The notes under the pieces: generated by a model
What the model saw: the letters and a program-made list of their open reading frames with translations, nothing else
Told to the model about the DNA's origin: nothing
Database searches by the model: none
Shown here: positions 1-10,194 of the stretch, piece after piece
Position numbering within the stretch: the first letter of the stretch is position 1
How the letters are laid out: every line of letters starts with the position of its first letter
Position numbers and translations under genes: made by a program
Assembly: GCA_023213395.1 (NCBI GenBank)
Contig: CM041465.1
Span: 243,171,741-243,235,740 of the forward strand
DNA length: 64,000 nucleotides
Source: Cycas panzhihuaensis
Taxonomy: Eukaryota > Cycadophyta
Direction: 5' to 3'

Positions 1-99
1 TGTCAATCTATAGTCAACACCTACTCTCAGCCTCTTACGACTCTTCCTCGGCTTCATTTGGTTGAGACTTGGGGCCCGTTGGGGCTTCCTTTTTATTTT

Positions 100-640
100 T
101 CAGGGATTCTATCACTGCCCTGTACTAAATTTCGTGGTACCGCAGAGTTTAGGTAGGGTCTAGCGATCACCTTGCGGCACTGTGATCTTCGCCGTGGTGC
201 AAATGTCACCCCCCTAAAAGGGGGGTTTCCAAAGCCAAAAACCCCAAAAAATTCCCTTGTGGTGGGCCACAGACAGGCTCACTAGGACCAGGGCTACCTA
301 ATACCCTAGTCTTGCCCTCTCTGGGTCTAATTCAAACCCCAGGAGGTCATTTTCGCCCTTATAGGGCCCAAAATTACATTAAAATTTCACAAAAAGCATT
401 AAAATTGAAGTGTGATTTCAGGAGGGGTTTTGCTGATCCAGTCACTAGATCAGGTCATGTGGTCGTCATCTCACTCTCCTGGTTGTGTTGGCTGCCTCCT
501 CACCCTGATCCAATGGCTGAATCTCTCACTGCGTGTCCTAGAAATGGGGTAGCGCTCCGCTGCGTAAGGAACAAGCTCTGGATTTCGTATGAGAGCTCGT
601 GGAATTGAAATCCTTTTCATTTGAGTTTCCTTATATAAGC
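100..640 (+). promoter_or_regulatory. Internal promoter-like module upstream of aRNH (P1 copy)
   Basis: In order the stretch holds a GGTACC-centred palindrome (ggtaccgc near 138), a C6-taaaa-G6 hairpin at 209-225, a CAAT box (ccaat, about 510) and a TATA box (tatataa, 632-638) followed by a GC-rich stretch. The same order occurs in P2 (53590-54150) and, reversed, in M1b (9545-10080). It sits about 540 bp before the aRNH start. A 98-codon frame at 312-608 runs through it but is not conserved as protein. Promoter function is inferred from motifs only. Confidence 0.5.
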
Positions 641-1175
641 GGGGCCCCCGTTGGGTACTTCCTCCTTTTTCACCTCTAAGGTAGCCTTTGAGACTGCATT
701 TTCACCCTGGCCAACACTGTTTTCTGGCCCAGTTCCTTCTTTTGTCTCTATGGTCTCCTTTTGACCCATTTCCCCTGCGTATTAATGACGCTCTAAATAA
801 CTCATTTTTGCCGAAGCCCCCTTTGTCTTGTTTTGCATGCCACTCCCATGCATGCCTGAGTTTATACTCGTTTAGCTTGTTTCGCCACCTTGGACTCATT
901 TTCGTATCCTATTTTCACTCTTGGCACTCCCATAGGGAGTGTCCCCTCTGATCGGGCACCCCTTTGTGCTTCCTTAAGCCAATTTGGGTGCCCCGGAGCC
1001 TCTTTTCTGCCATTTTCTTCCCCGTTGGTGGGGTAGCCTTCCCTGCCTCTAGGTCGCCTCATTGCCAGACCCTCATACCCCTTCACAACCACTATTACTA
1101 GCCATACAGGGTCCTCTTCTCGCCTCTTTCTTCAGTTTCATTACACTTCTTTTAGCAGAGAAGTCATTCTCACTC

Positions 1176-1598
1176 ATGGCTCTTTTCATTTTCATCTATG
1201 GCAGAATCTGCAGTAATCTTAGTCCTTCTGCTGCTGCATGGATACTCTGTGATTCCTCTGGGTATGACTGCTTACACTCTGGAATCTTCCTTCTCAAGGT
1301 AACTAATAATGAAGCCAAGTACATAGCTATTATTGAAGCCCTCACCGATGCGTTATGTTTCCATCACGGACCTATCATCCTTCTTTACGACTCCTAAGTG
1401 GTGGTGTCTCATCTCACCTAGGTCTACCAAGTGTGGTGCCCATGCTTGAGAGCCTTGGCATCAACTGCAAGGTCACTATTAGCTCGCTTCCAGTCTGTTG
1501 ATGTTCACCATATTCCCCGGGCCCTCAATGCTAAGGCCGACAACCTCGTTCTCCTCATCCTTGAGTGTCGCCTCCCTCTCCTCAGCGACTGCCTTTGA
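1176..1598 (+). pseudogene. Archaeal-type RNase H (aRNH) of P1, broken
   Basis: This 141-codon frame corresponds to the second, archaeal-type RNase H carried by Tat-lineage plant gypsy elements. It opens with an IFIYGR stretch (family form FTDGGSRGNPGP, so the first catalytic Asp is now Tyr), then AAWILCDSSG, then TNNEAKY (family TNNEAEY with catalytic Glu), then LLYDS before VVVSHLT (family DSQ), and ends IPRALNAKAD. The frame is open end to end except for two stops where Gln codons are expected (CAG or CAA to TAG or TAA). The enzyme would remove RNA from RNA/DNA hybrids during reverse transcription. The ATG at 1176 was chosen because the related copy in P2 begins at the same codon. Confidence 0.8.
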
Positions 1599-1948
1599 GA
1601 AACTTGCTTGGCCTACCTATTGCTCAAGTCTCTAGCCGCCTTTCTCCCAGCTTGTTTGTCTAGTTTGTTGGTTGTCCTTGTATTATCTATTGCATTTTAG
1701 TGATGAGGGCATTCCCCCTTTGTTTTTTCATTCCTTTCATCTCCAGGTTGACTTCTAGATGATACATAGGCAACCCCTATGTTGTCCTTGTCTCCATCTC
1801 CCTTGTCCATGTGTTCTACCATGACACTTGCTAACACCCTTGGTCCATATTCTGTTCATGATTTATATAATACACATGTGCTACTAACAATTTTTGGTTG
1901 CCAGCATTCGCCATCACACCATGCTTACGAGCAGTGAGGCTCTGCTGC

Positions 1949-1959
1949 CAAGGGGGTAG
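1949..1959 (+). other. Polypurine tract of P1
   Basis: A purine run (aagggggtag) immediately precedes the LTR start tgtttcc. The same aaggggg core precedes LTR starts on the minus strand at 8200 and 28567. It is the expected primer site for plus-strand DNA synthesis. Confidence 0.7.
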
Positions 1960-4523
1960 TGTTTCCTAGCTACCGATAATGGACTCGAGATAAGTCGACT
2001 CAGGTAAGCATAGGTATATACTTCTCACTTTCATCCTCGCTATTTCTTAGAGTATTGTTTGATACACACTTGCTTGCCATTTATGTGATCGCATTGCCTT
2101 CTCTACTTGATCACGTCACTTGTGCCTGCCGCATACTATCTAGCCTATGATGACCCACCATGGGGCACTCCTCAGCAAGTCATGCACCCCATATGGCACT
2201 CAACTACTCGCAACACCTCCACAAATCCTCAAACATGGTTGTTAGTCATGATTCGCTCGCATCAACACTCCTGTCACCACTTTGAGTCCCCTTCTAGGTG
2301 TGATAGGACCTCCCTGAGACTTGTTTCTCTCCTTTGGCCACTTGCCAGCTACTTGGGCATGAGCTCCTAGCCTACTAGGCCTCTGTACACCCCTTTATTT
2401 GGCTCTAGGCCTTGGTTCTATCTTCATTTTGGCTTTTAGCCCTGCACTGCTGTAAACAAAGTGGTACTGCAAAGTTTCCCATAGAACCATAAAGTTTACC
2501 GCAGTATGACTGTTTAAAGTCATTTTTTAAAACTGCCTTGACGATTCCCACTCTTTTTGTAGAATTTCCATGTGGCACCCTTAAGTACTCACCCCCTCTG
2601 TAATCCTAAACATTCATTTAGGGTTGGCATGAGTATGAAACCCAAAAATGAATCCATTTACTTTTCTTCTTCACTCATTTTCTGGCTCTCTACTCCTCCT
2701 CACACTCTGCAACCTCCTCAAGATCTACTCCTCTACTCTAGCTCCTCTTCCACAAGTGCATCTACTGCATCTTAAGCCCTGCTCTAATGGCTCCAAGATT
2801 CTTTTTGCAGGTCCATTTCGTGGAAGGAGAGTATTCATAGTGTATCAACAAGCAAACTCCAAGAACTAAGAGCGACATCCATGTTTGCCTCCCCTTTAGC
2901 CCAAGTCTGAAAAGCCTACTTGACACAGGTTTTTCCCTTTGATTTTTGGTAGAATAAGGCTCCTTCCTTCTGCCTAATAGGTATTCCTTCAAAGTCATTT
3001 AGGTTTTCCTGGTTTTTTCCTTTCCTTTATGAGAAGTTTTAGGTGAATCTTTGCTCCTCTCCTTTTATTTCAAAGGAGTTTGCCTTTTGCTCTTTGTCTT
3101 ATAGTATTTCTCCTCTCTTCTACCACAAGCTCACTCTAGGGTGGCTATGTAAGAGGGCTGTATAAGGTTAGGAAAAGGGAGAAAGGTGAGATCCATCCCC
3201 TTGTTGGCCTTCTCCCCAAGGGTTTCCCCTTCCCTTCCTTCCTCTTCCGCTCCATGCCTCTCTCTGGAGTTGGGCTAGAGATAGTGAGAGGCTATTTTCA
3301 ATTCTGAAAACAGTGTTAGTAGCTCTTACCACACTAGTTTCAGACCCACACTCTTAGGTTTTTGGCATCACACAAGCCCGAACAACCATCATACTCCAGT
3401 TTTTTCTCATTGAGGCTACATGGAGGTACTTGCAGGTAGGTTGGCTATTCTAAGGCTAACCTCCTCATCTTAGTCATTGCTTGGTGCTGCTTAGCTCTGA
3501 GTTCTGCTTGTTGGTTTTGGAGTAGAGTGCATTACTTTCAACTTGATTTATTAGCTATCTCTTATATTTATATACATATTAGGCGTACTTGGTAGCCCCC
3601 TCCTCTGGGAGGGAGAAACCCTTTTGTTTTGTGATTGGTAGGTTCATGACAGCAAAAGTACGAAAGAGGTGGACTTCTTGACAAGTGAGTCCCTAGCTAG
3701 TAGTGTTTTCGATTCCTTCTTGGTTTCTTTTTTGCTACTTTGCTTTCATATATCAGGGAAGGTAACGTAGCCCCTCGTCCAGTTCTGGCAACCATCGTCA
3801 ACTAGCCCTACACTCGTGCGGTGAGTTCGAGTGGATGAGTGTGAAAGGAGTGGAAGGGCGCAATGTTTCAACAACACTTCTCTCCCAGGTACTCCTTCTT
3901 CCTTCTTTGTCTTTTTTCGCTGTGCTTTTATACAAACTTCTCATGTTAAAGCCACATAGGAAATAAAAAGGGAATGAACATACTTTTTTGCATTTATGAA
4001 TTATTTTCTGTAGTCATTCACCCTGTGTGTAGATAGGACTTATGCGTGAGCTACACACATCTTAAGCCCCATCTAACCCACATGTAAGACCATCCATCCC
4101 TAGACTTGCATTTGGTTCTTTTAGCGCACTTGCTTTACTTATCATATAACAACTTAATCCTAGCCTACATCCCTCTTCTGTTTGAGTTAGGTCATCATAT
4201 CTCACATGCACCTACTTGCACATTGCCTTCTCCTTCTTATGAGAAGACGCAACTTCCTAGAGTCCCCCTTCCTCTTCCTGGCCATCCAAGGGGTAGGTGG
4301 GCCTCCTCCTTTGGGATGACCCAAGGGCCTGCCTTGCATCCTCTTTTCGAAGATTACCCTAAGGTAATTGGGCATCATTCGTGGGTCCCTAATCTGCACT
4401 CTAGTGCATGGACACCCTGCATCGTGTTCTTTCTTGCCATTAGGATCCCATCTATAGCCTGACCGTACCTTAGCTAGTTATTTCCTTTTAATCATAGAAG
4501 ACCATCTCGTAGATGCGATTCTA
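1960..4523 (+). repeat. 3' LTR of P1 (2564 bp)
   Basis: The LTR begins tgtttcctagctacc and ends cgattcta, where family members end cgattcca (terminal CA decayed to TA). It is collinear with the 2.58-kb LTRs at 34464-37047 and 55456-58038. It contains a ggtactgcaaagttt-type motif cluster near 2461-2506 and a decayed TATA region near 2630. No gene is present. Short reading frames here are not conserved between LTR copies. Confidence 0.88.
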
Positions 4524-4585
4524 GATGCATACCTATACTTACCTAAGGGATGTTACTCCTAGCCATTCCCAGTGGCTAGGAAATA
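4524..4585 (-). repeat. First 62 bp of a minus-strand LTR, cut by P1
   Basis: Read on the minus strand from 4585 it starts tatttcctagccactggg and closely follows the start of the LTR at 24646, including the shared stretch around cccttaggtaag. The rest was displaced to the left by P1. It could be the 3' LTR of M1a or the 5' end of another insertion, because the polypurine tract and aRNH module expected before a 3' LTR are missing. Confidence 0.65.
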
Positions 4586-5466
4586 GAGTAAGATCGAGCT
4601 ATGAATAAGAGGGACTACCTACAGCAGAGATACAACTACCTAGTCAACTAAATGGCTACTTGGTCATCACATAGTAGGATGAACAAGATGACCACCACTC
4701 AATGGACAGTGCGAGACAAGGAGAGTGAGGCTGATACCTCACAGAGATACCATAGGAGCCTAGGAGGAATGTGGTCTCTCAATGATGGGTTAAGCAAGAG
4801 AGGAGATGACACCCCATGAGGGTATAGCATATAAGGGACTTATTACATTATGTATTTTTACAAGAAAGCTTCAAACCTCTAGGGAGTTTCTTTATCATGT
4901 ATGGATAAATGATTGTACTCCTCCTTGTAAAGATTCTAGCTTCCTTATGCATATTACTGAGATGATGCACCATATCGATCATGATATACCATATGATTTT
5001 ATATTTATATATAGATAAAGGAGACATTAGTACCCCATTTTGATGTATGATGATGTTGTTCATTATATTTATAATGTTTTTATTCTACTTATGATGTTAT
5101 TTTTTTTGTGATATAGTTTGTTTTGTTTATGATCATAGATAGAAATGGACATGGGTATATATAGATATGGGTCCACAGATACATGAGGGATTAATGCACT
5201 TAGATAGCTTGATTTGATTGATACATTATGGTTTTTATTATATTATGAAAAAACCATACCTACTTACTTCCTTTTATGAAACCCCATGCTCACACCAGTC
5301 ACACATGATCACCATGTATATAGTAGAGGGTTACGTATGGGACTAGGTAGGGGTGCCACACATTTTCTTAAGAAGGAACAAGGTGGTCTTATTAAGGAAT
5401 CAACAACAAAGGGGGTACAAATACCCAAATAAAAGGAGGGCCTAGGTTAGGAGGTGACCCCATGCT
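4586..5466 (+). pseudogene. Remnant of the opposite-strand gene's coiled-coil end and spacer (M1a)
   Basis: The stretch aligns along its length with 11900-12420 of M1b, for example aggagcctaggaggaatgtg against gaggagcctcagtaggatgtg, and the shared ttagtaccccattttga-type block. It is therefore the tail of the element's opposite-strand gene and the spacer after it, not a new gene. No open frame of note survives. It is bounded on the left by an LTR start and on the right by the end of the M1b LTR. Confidence 0.55.
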
Positions 5467-8200
5467 TGGAAGTTGGATGTGCGTCTATGGGATAGCTACC
5501 TAACTGAGTAGGAATGGTAAGGGCAATCGATGGCATAATTGAGAAAAGACCTATAAGTAGGGAAAACACCACACAGGGTGCCCCGTGCACTAGAGCACGA
5601 GTTTGGGACCTACAAATAGAATCTAGCTACCCAGAAGTGGTTCCCCACTTCAAACAAGAAGAGAAGAGGCGTAGGGTTAGCCTGGGTTGACCTAAGGGAA
5701 GGATCCTCCTACCCTTGGATGGATGGAAGGGGAAGGAGAGAACCCTTCAAGGGTTTCCCTAGAGCAAAGGGAAATGAGAAAAAGGTAGGCAAATGAATGG
5801 CCTACGAATGGGATCCGCTTGATTACCCGGCTAGGTGGAAAACTGAGAGGGAGCATAAAGGAAATAACCAAAAGGAAAAGTTATGATATGTGCAAGCAAA
5901 CTTAACCAAGCAAGGCGAGTGGATAAAGTAAGAGGGAAGTTTGCAAGGCAAAAAGGGGAAAAAGGTGAAAGGGAATGCTTCTTAAGACCTTTTCCTATAG
6001 CAAATAAAATGCAAGCGATAAAGTAAACAAAGTATAAACCAAGACAGAGGTTGGTTTCCCTTTCTCTTTTCAGTGAGCTAATTACTATTATGTAAAAAGA
6101 ACTCAAAAGGAAAATAAAAGCGATGAAGTGGAGTAAGAATATGTACCCGGAATGGAGGCGTGTGGAAATGGTGACGTTCTCAAGAGGTACCCGAAGTTGC
6201 TCCACAAAGCACGGTGGACGTGAAGAGTTGCGGTAGACCGAAACGTGGGGCTTCCTTACCTTCCCCGAAAGCGGTACTAAAGTACCAAGAAAGGAACAAA
6301 ATGCTAGCAACAAGTGAAATACTAAAGTAAAACACAAACGGGAGCACTTACCCGTGAGAGAGAAAAAAGAACGAATCCTTTGTGTCCTCCGCGCACCTGC
6401 AAGGAAATGAGGATATCCCCCTTCCCAGAGAAAGGGTGCTAGCATACAATATAAAATCCTAATAGTACATGTGTATATGAGACAAACATAAACTTAAATA
6501 CATGCACATTAGTATTTAATATTATAATGATAAACTGTAGTAGAAAATAACCAAAGTAAAAGATAAGTGAACCGGTAAGCCTTAGAGTGGCCCACCTCTT
6601 ATAAGGAATAACCCTATCCTCCATCAAGGAGCCAAAAGGCAGTGAGGATATGATAGTGCAAGAAGGCTAGAAATAGAGGCAACAAGAGTCAAAAAGAGCC
6701 CAAAAGGATCTACAGCAAGTCGGGGTGCTATGGGAAGCAAACCAGGTTACTGGGGAAGAAGTTGGGTAAGGGACAAGTAGTCGGGGCTTATGTGAGTTGC
6801 CCAGATCAAGGTGCAAGCCCTTAAACCAGTGCTGTAATGAGCGACAGTGCTGATTTTAGCAACTAAAAATGGCCTAACAAACCCTTGTTTGACTGCCAAG
6901 AGTAGCACGGGGCAAAAGGGAAGGCTTAGGGGGCAAAGAGCCACTTAAGGAGCATGGAAGGTGGTGCAGAATCCACCCAGCTCTCACCCAAACCCTATGT
7001 AACCCCTCTTTGCTGCTATCTTAGGCAAGAAATGTAGGAAAGGAGGCTCTAATGGTAGAAAAAAGATAGCCCAAAACAAGGCAAGAGCAACCTTGAAAGA
7101 TCAAAGCAAGGAGAGCTAGAAATGACATGCAAAATAGGGAATAAATTGGGCAAGAGAGTAACTTAAACTAATGAATACCTGAGAAAGAGAAGGGAGGCCT
7201 TTACTTCAGTCAAGAGTTTCTGAAAGAAGACTGAGAAATCTGCCAAAGAGCCATGGAACCGTAGGTTTGGAACCCTTGCTAATGAGGTTGAAGGAAACAC
7301 TTGCACTTTGAGGATGCTTGATGGCTGCCTAAGCAAGGAAATGCTGAGATCTCTCCAAAGGGGCCCTCTCCAAGGCATGTGAAGGGCTGGGAAGATGTCC
7401 TAGCCATACCAAAGGAGAGATGGGTGCTGGAGGAGAGGTGCAGGTCTTATAGCATCAGTGGAGCAGTAGGGAATAGTAGAGCACAAGGCATTTTTCCTTG
7501 AGAAGCATTCAAAATTTAAGAAAAAGATCCTAAAAGTGACTTAGAGAGGACTTAAATACGTAGCCTAAACCCTGAACGAGTGATTAGGGCACAATTGGCA
7601 GTGAATCAGTCACGAAACACGTGGTAATTTCATAATAAATGTGAAATTACCACAGCAGAGTTTTTAAAAACAAACTTGAATAGTCGTCCCATCGCAAATT
7701 TTGCGGTACCGCAGAATTTGTGGCGATACCATGATATTTGTGGCAGTACATGACTAGGGGCTAAATCTGGTCCAAACAGCCAGCTTGGGCTATGGGCCAA
7801 TGACTAAGGAGGCTGATGGGGGGCTAAGACACCTACCCAAGGGTAGACAAGCCAACAAACGAGTCAAGAAGAGTAAAAATAGGACTCAAAAGATGTGACA
7901 AGTCAACCAAACAATGACGGGTCATCACACGAGCAGGGGTGACACAAGCCAAATGGATCTCAAAGTGAGTAGGGTAGAATGCAGGAAGTGGAATGGCCAT
8001 CAGGGTGCCACACTCACTGGGAATGTGCCCCCGCTATAGTCGTCATAGGCTGAATAAGTGTAGATGATGACAAGATCATCTACGAGATCACAACATGCAA
8101 GCATACACTCATCTCAAAAGAAAGCAATGATAAGGTGAGAAGCATACATGCACTTACCTGAGTCAATAACTCTGTATCCATTCCCAGAAGCTAGGAAACA
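5467..8200 (-). repeat. 3' LTR of M1b (2734 bp)
   Basis: On the minus strand it begins at 8200 with tgtttcctagcttctggg and ends at 5467 with cttcca, giving TG...CA termini. The end was placed by aligning its last 140 bases with the end of the M1a LTR at 21609 and of P1 at 4523 (shared gggaccca block). GGTACC-type palindromes lie near 7700. A 204-codon hydrophobic frame on the minus strand (5831-6445) is inside this LTR; its counterpart is not open in the other LTRs, so I do not call it a gene. Confidence 0.8.
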
Positions 8201-8212
8201 ATGCCCCCTTAG
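8201..8212 (-). other. Polypurine tract of M1b
   Basis: On the minus strand the sequence ctaagggggcat directly precedes the LTR start at 8200, as in the other copies of the family. Confidence 0.65.
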
Positions 8213-8557
8213 TAGCAGAGCCTCGCCACTCAGAAGCATGGTGCGATGGTGAATGTTGGAAACACAACTGTCAGTAGCACATGTGTACACAGATATATAA
8301 ATCAAGATCATAACAGTAGGTAAGGGTGCTAGCAAGTGTCATGGCAGAATGCGTGGATATAAAGGTGGAGGTGGAGACAACATAGAGGCTACCTATGCGC
8401 CACCCAGAAACTAACTGGGAGAATAAGAAAGGCGAGGGAGCTACCCCCACCACAAAAGATGTAGAGAGATGTGCATAATCAAGTAGAAGAGTAAACAAAA
8501 TTAGTAGTTGCCATAGTTTAACCTCATTAGTGGCTAGGTTTCAAAGGTGTGAATAGA
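8213..8557. other. Untranslated spacer between aRNH and 3' LTR of M1b
   Basis: No coding frame is conserved. One copy of a catagtttaacctcat-type motif lies near 8512. The same motif recurs several times in the matching spacer of element E (28860-29170). Confidence 0.5.
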
Positions 8558-9038
8558 TCACAAAGTGAGGTACGTGATGACCTGCGGCTTGGGTGACAGG
8601 ACAGCCAGACAAGCCTCAGGGACGGTCAGCAAGAAGAGGAAGGCACGCTCAAGGATGAGGTGAATGAGACTATTTGCCTCAGTGTTGAGGGCCTAAGGGA
8701 TATGCTGAATGTTGACAGACGGGCCGGGGAGGGATCCGGCGTAGAGCAAGAGTTCTCAAGTGAGGGCATCACACCTTGTAAACCTGGGTGAGATGGGACA
8801 CCACAACTTGAGAGTCGCAAAGCAAAATGATGGGTATGTGATGGAAACAAAGAACATCAGTAAGGGCTTTAATAACAACTATGTATTCAGCTTCGTTGTT
8901 GGTAGCCTCTAGGAGGAAGACCCCAGAGTGCAGGAGATCATATCCAGAGGGGCTACAAAGAATCCATGCAGCGGTAGAAGGTCCAGGGTTACCACGGCTT
9001 CTTCTGTCGGTAAAAATGTAGATGGACATGGGTGACAC
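8558..9038 (-). pseudogene. Archaeal-type RNase H (aRNH) of M1b
   Basis: The best preserved aRNH in the window. From 9038 the product reads MSPMSIYIFTDRRSRGNPGP (FTDG-type first catalytic Asp present), then AAWILCSPSGYDLLHSGVFL, TNNEAEY (catalytic Glu), LLCDSQVVVSHL (Asp), and after a frameshift near 8769 the C-terminal NIQHIP and ALN blocks to a stop at 8558-8560. Length is about 160 codons. It lies downstream of integrase and of the opposite-strand gene, next to the 3' LTR, and not between RT and integrase. The element's own RT-linked RNase H (13982-14500) lacks the usual catalytic Asp motif, so this domain probably supplies the activity. Confidence 0.85.
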
Positions 9039-9544
9039 AAAGTCCTAGTAGTAAATAAACAATGATGGAATGAAAGCGATACTCAAAAGGCAAGTAAAAG
9101 GTGGTCGTGAAGGGTAGGAGAACCTAGCAATGAGGCTACCTAGGGGTGAGAGCAAGCAGTTCGACCACTACATGAGAGCGAGCAGAGAAAAGGCACCTTA
9201 GAGCACCAAAGGTCGCTTTAGGAAGCAAAACATGCCCCTAGACGAGGGAGCATTCTCTTTGGAGACCCCAAGAGTGAAAAAGGGCTGCAGAAATGAGTCC
9301 AGGATGGCAAAATGAGCCAAACAAGTATAAACTTGGGCATGCATGGGAGTGACACGTAAAATGAGAAAAAAGGGCCCTAGAAAAAGTGCAAAAATGAGGC
9401 GTTATAAATGTGCCTGCAAGAGAGCGTAAAAAGGCTGTCAAAAGAGAACAATAGGCAACAGGGATAGAAGGCAAAGGCAATTAGGGAAATGAGATGGTTC
9501 CAATGGCTATCATGAGGCCAAAAACAGAAGAAGTGCCCATCGGG

Positions 9545-10090
9545 CCCCCTGCCTATATAAGGAAAATCACACGGAAATGAATTCATTTTCACCGGCTCTC
9601 GTAAGAAACCAAAGCCATTCCCTTATGCAGCAGAGTGCTGCTTGACTTTGGAGGCACATGGGGGATGATCTAACCATTAGATTGGAGCACAGAAAGAGCC
9701 AATGAGATCATCAAGACAAGATGATGACAACGAGACCAGATCCAGTGAGTGGATCTCACAAAACCCAACTCATTTTAAAGTTTTAGTTTCATTACTTTTT
9801 GTAGATTTTTTATGTGATTTTATGCCCCTTATGGGCGATTGGAGGCCTCTCATAGTCTAAATTGGACCCAGAAAGAGGTAGGACCTGGGCATTAGGGAGC
9901 CCTGGTCCCGATGGGCCCCACGGGGTCCACTAGAGGAATTTTTTTGGTTTTGGGGTAAAAATCTCCCCCTTTTGGGGGGGTGTCGTTCATACCACGGCAA
10001 AGATCATGGTGCCGCGATCATTGCCGCGGGGTCCCCCGATCGCCATGGGGCCCAAGCTAAACTTAGCGGTATTGCTAAGTTTAGTGCAAT
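9545..10090 (-). promoter_or_regulatory. Internal promoter-like module of M1b
   Basis: On the minus strand the module has aagtttagcg/gcggtattgct motifs near 10060, a C-rich/G-rich hairpin at 9965-9981 (ccccctttt then a G run), and a TATA box tatatag at 9553-9561 followed by a GC-rich segment. It matches P1 100-640 and P2 53590-54150 and separates the divergent aRNH (minus) and opposite-strand gene (plus). The 9039-9544 leader between TATA and aRNH has no conserved frame. Confidence 0.5.
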
Positions 10091-10194
10091 ACGAAGGTAA
10101 AATGTCAGAAAAAAGAATAAGAGAGGCCATAAAGCCCCAAATCTTAGGCAGAGAGACCTGAGAGAGGACCAGGAGCATTGCTAACTGACAGGAT

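Larger units (their letters stand above)
1..4523 (+). mobile_element. 3' part of Tat-like Ty3/gypsy LTR element P1
   Basis: The stretch matches, in the same order and orientation, the last 4.5 kb of the element at 34464-58038: promoter-like module, archaeal-type RNase H reading frame, polypurine tract and a 2.56-kb LTR. The 5' LTR, gag and pol would lie left of the window. The element was inserted into a minus-strand LTR whose first 62 bases remain at 4524-4585. The flanking 5-bp target duplication (right copy would be gatgc) cannot be tested because the other end is outside. Confidence 0.85.

Noticed and set aside
5831-6445. 204-codon hydrophobic reading frame on the minus strand
   Set aside because: It lies wholly inside the M1b 3' LTR, and the matching part of the P1, P2 and M1a LTRs is not open. 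Hydrophobicity follows from T-rich composition.
8060-8100. Catctacgagat in the M1b LTR as another LTR end
   Set aside because: It resembles the end of P1 and the solo LTR for about 12 bases only, without TG/CA termini or a break in collinearity.
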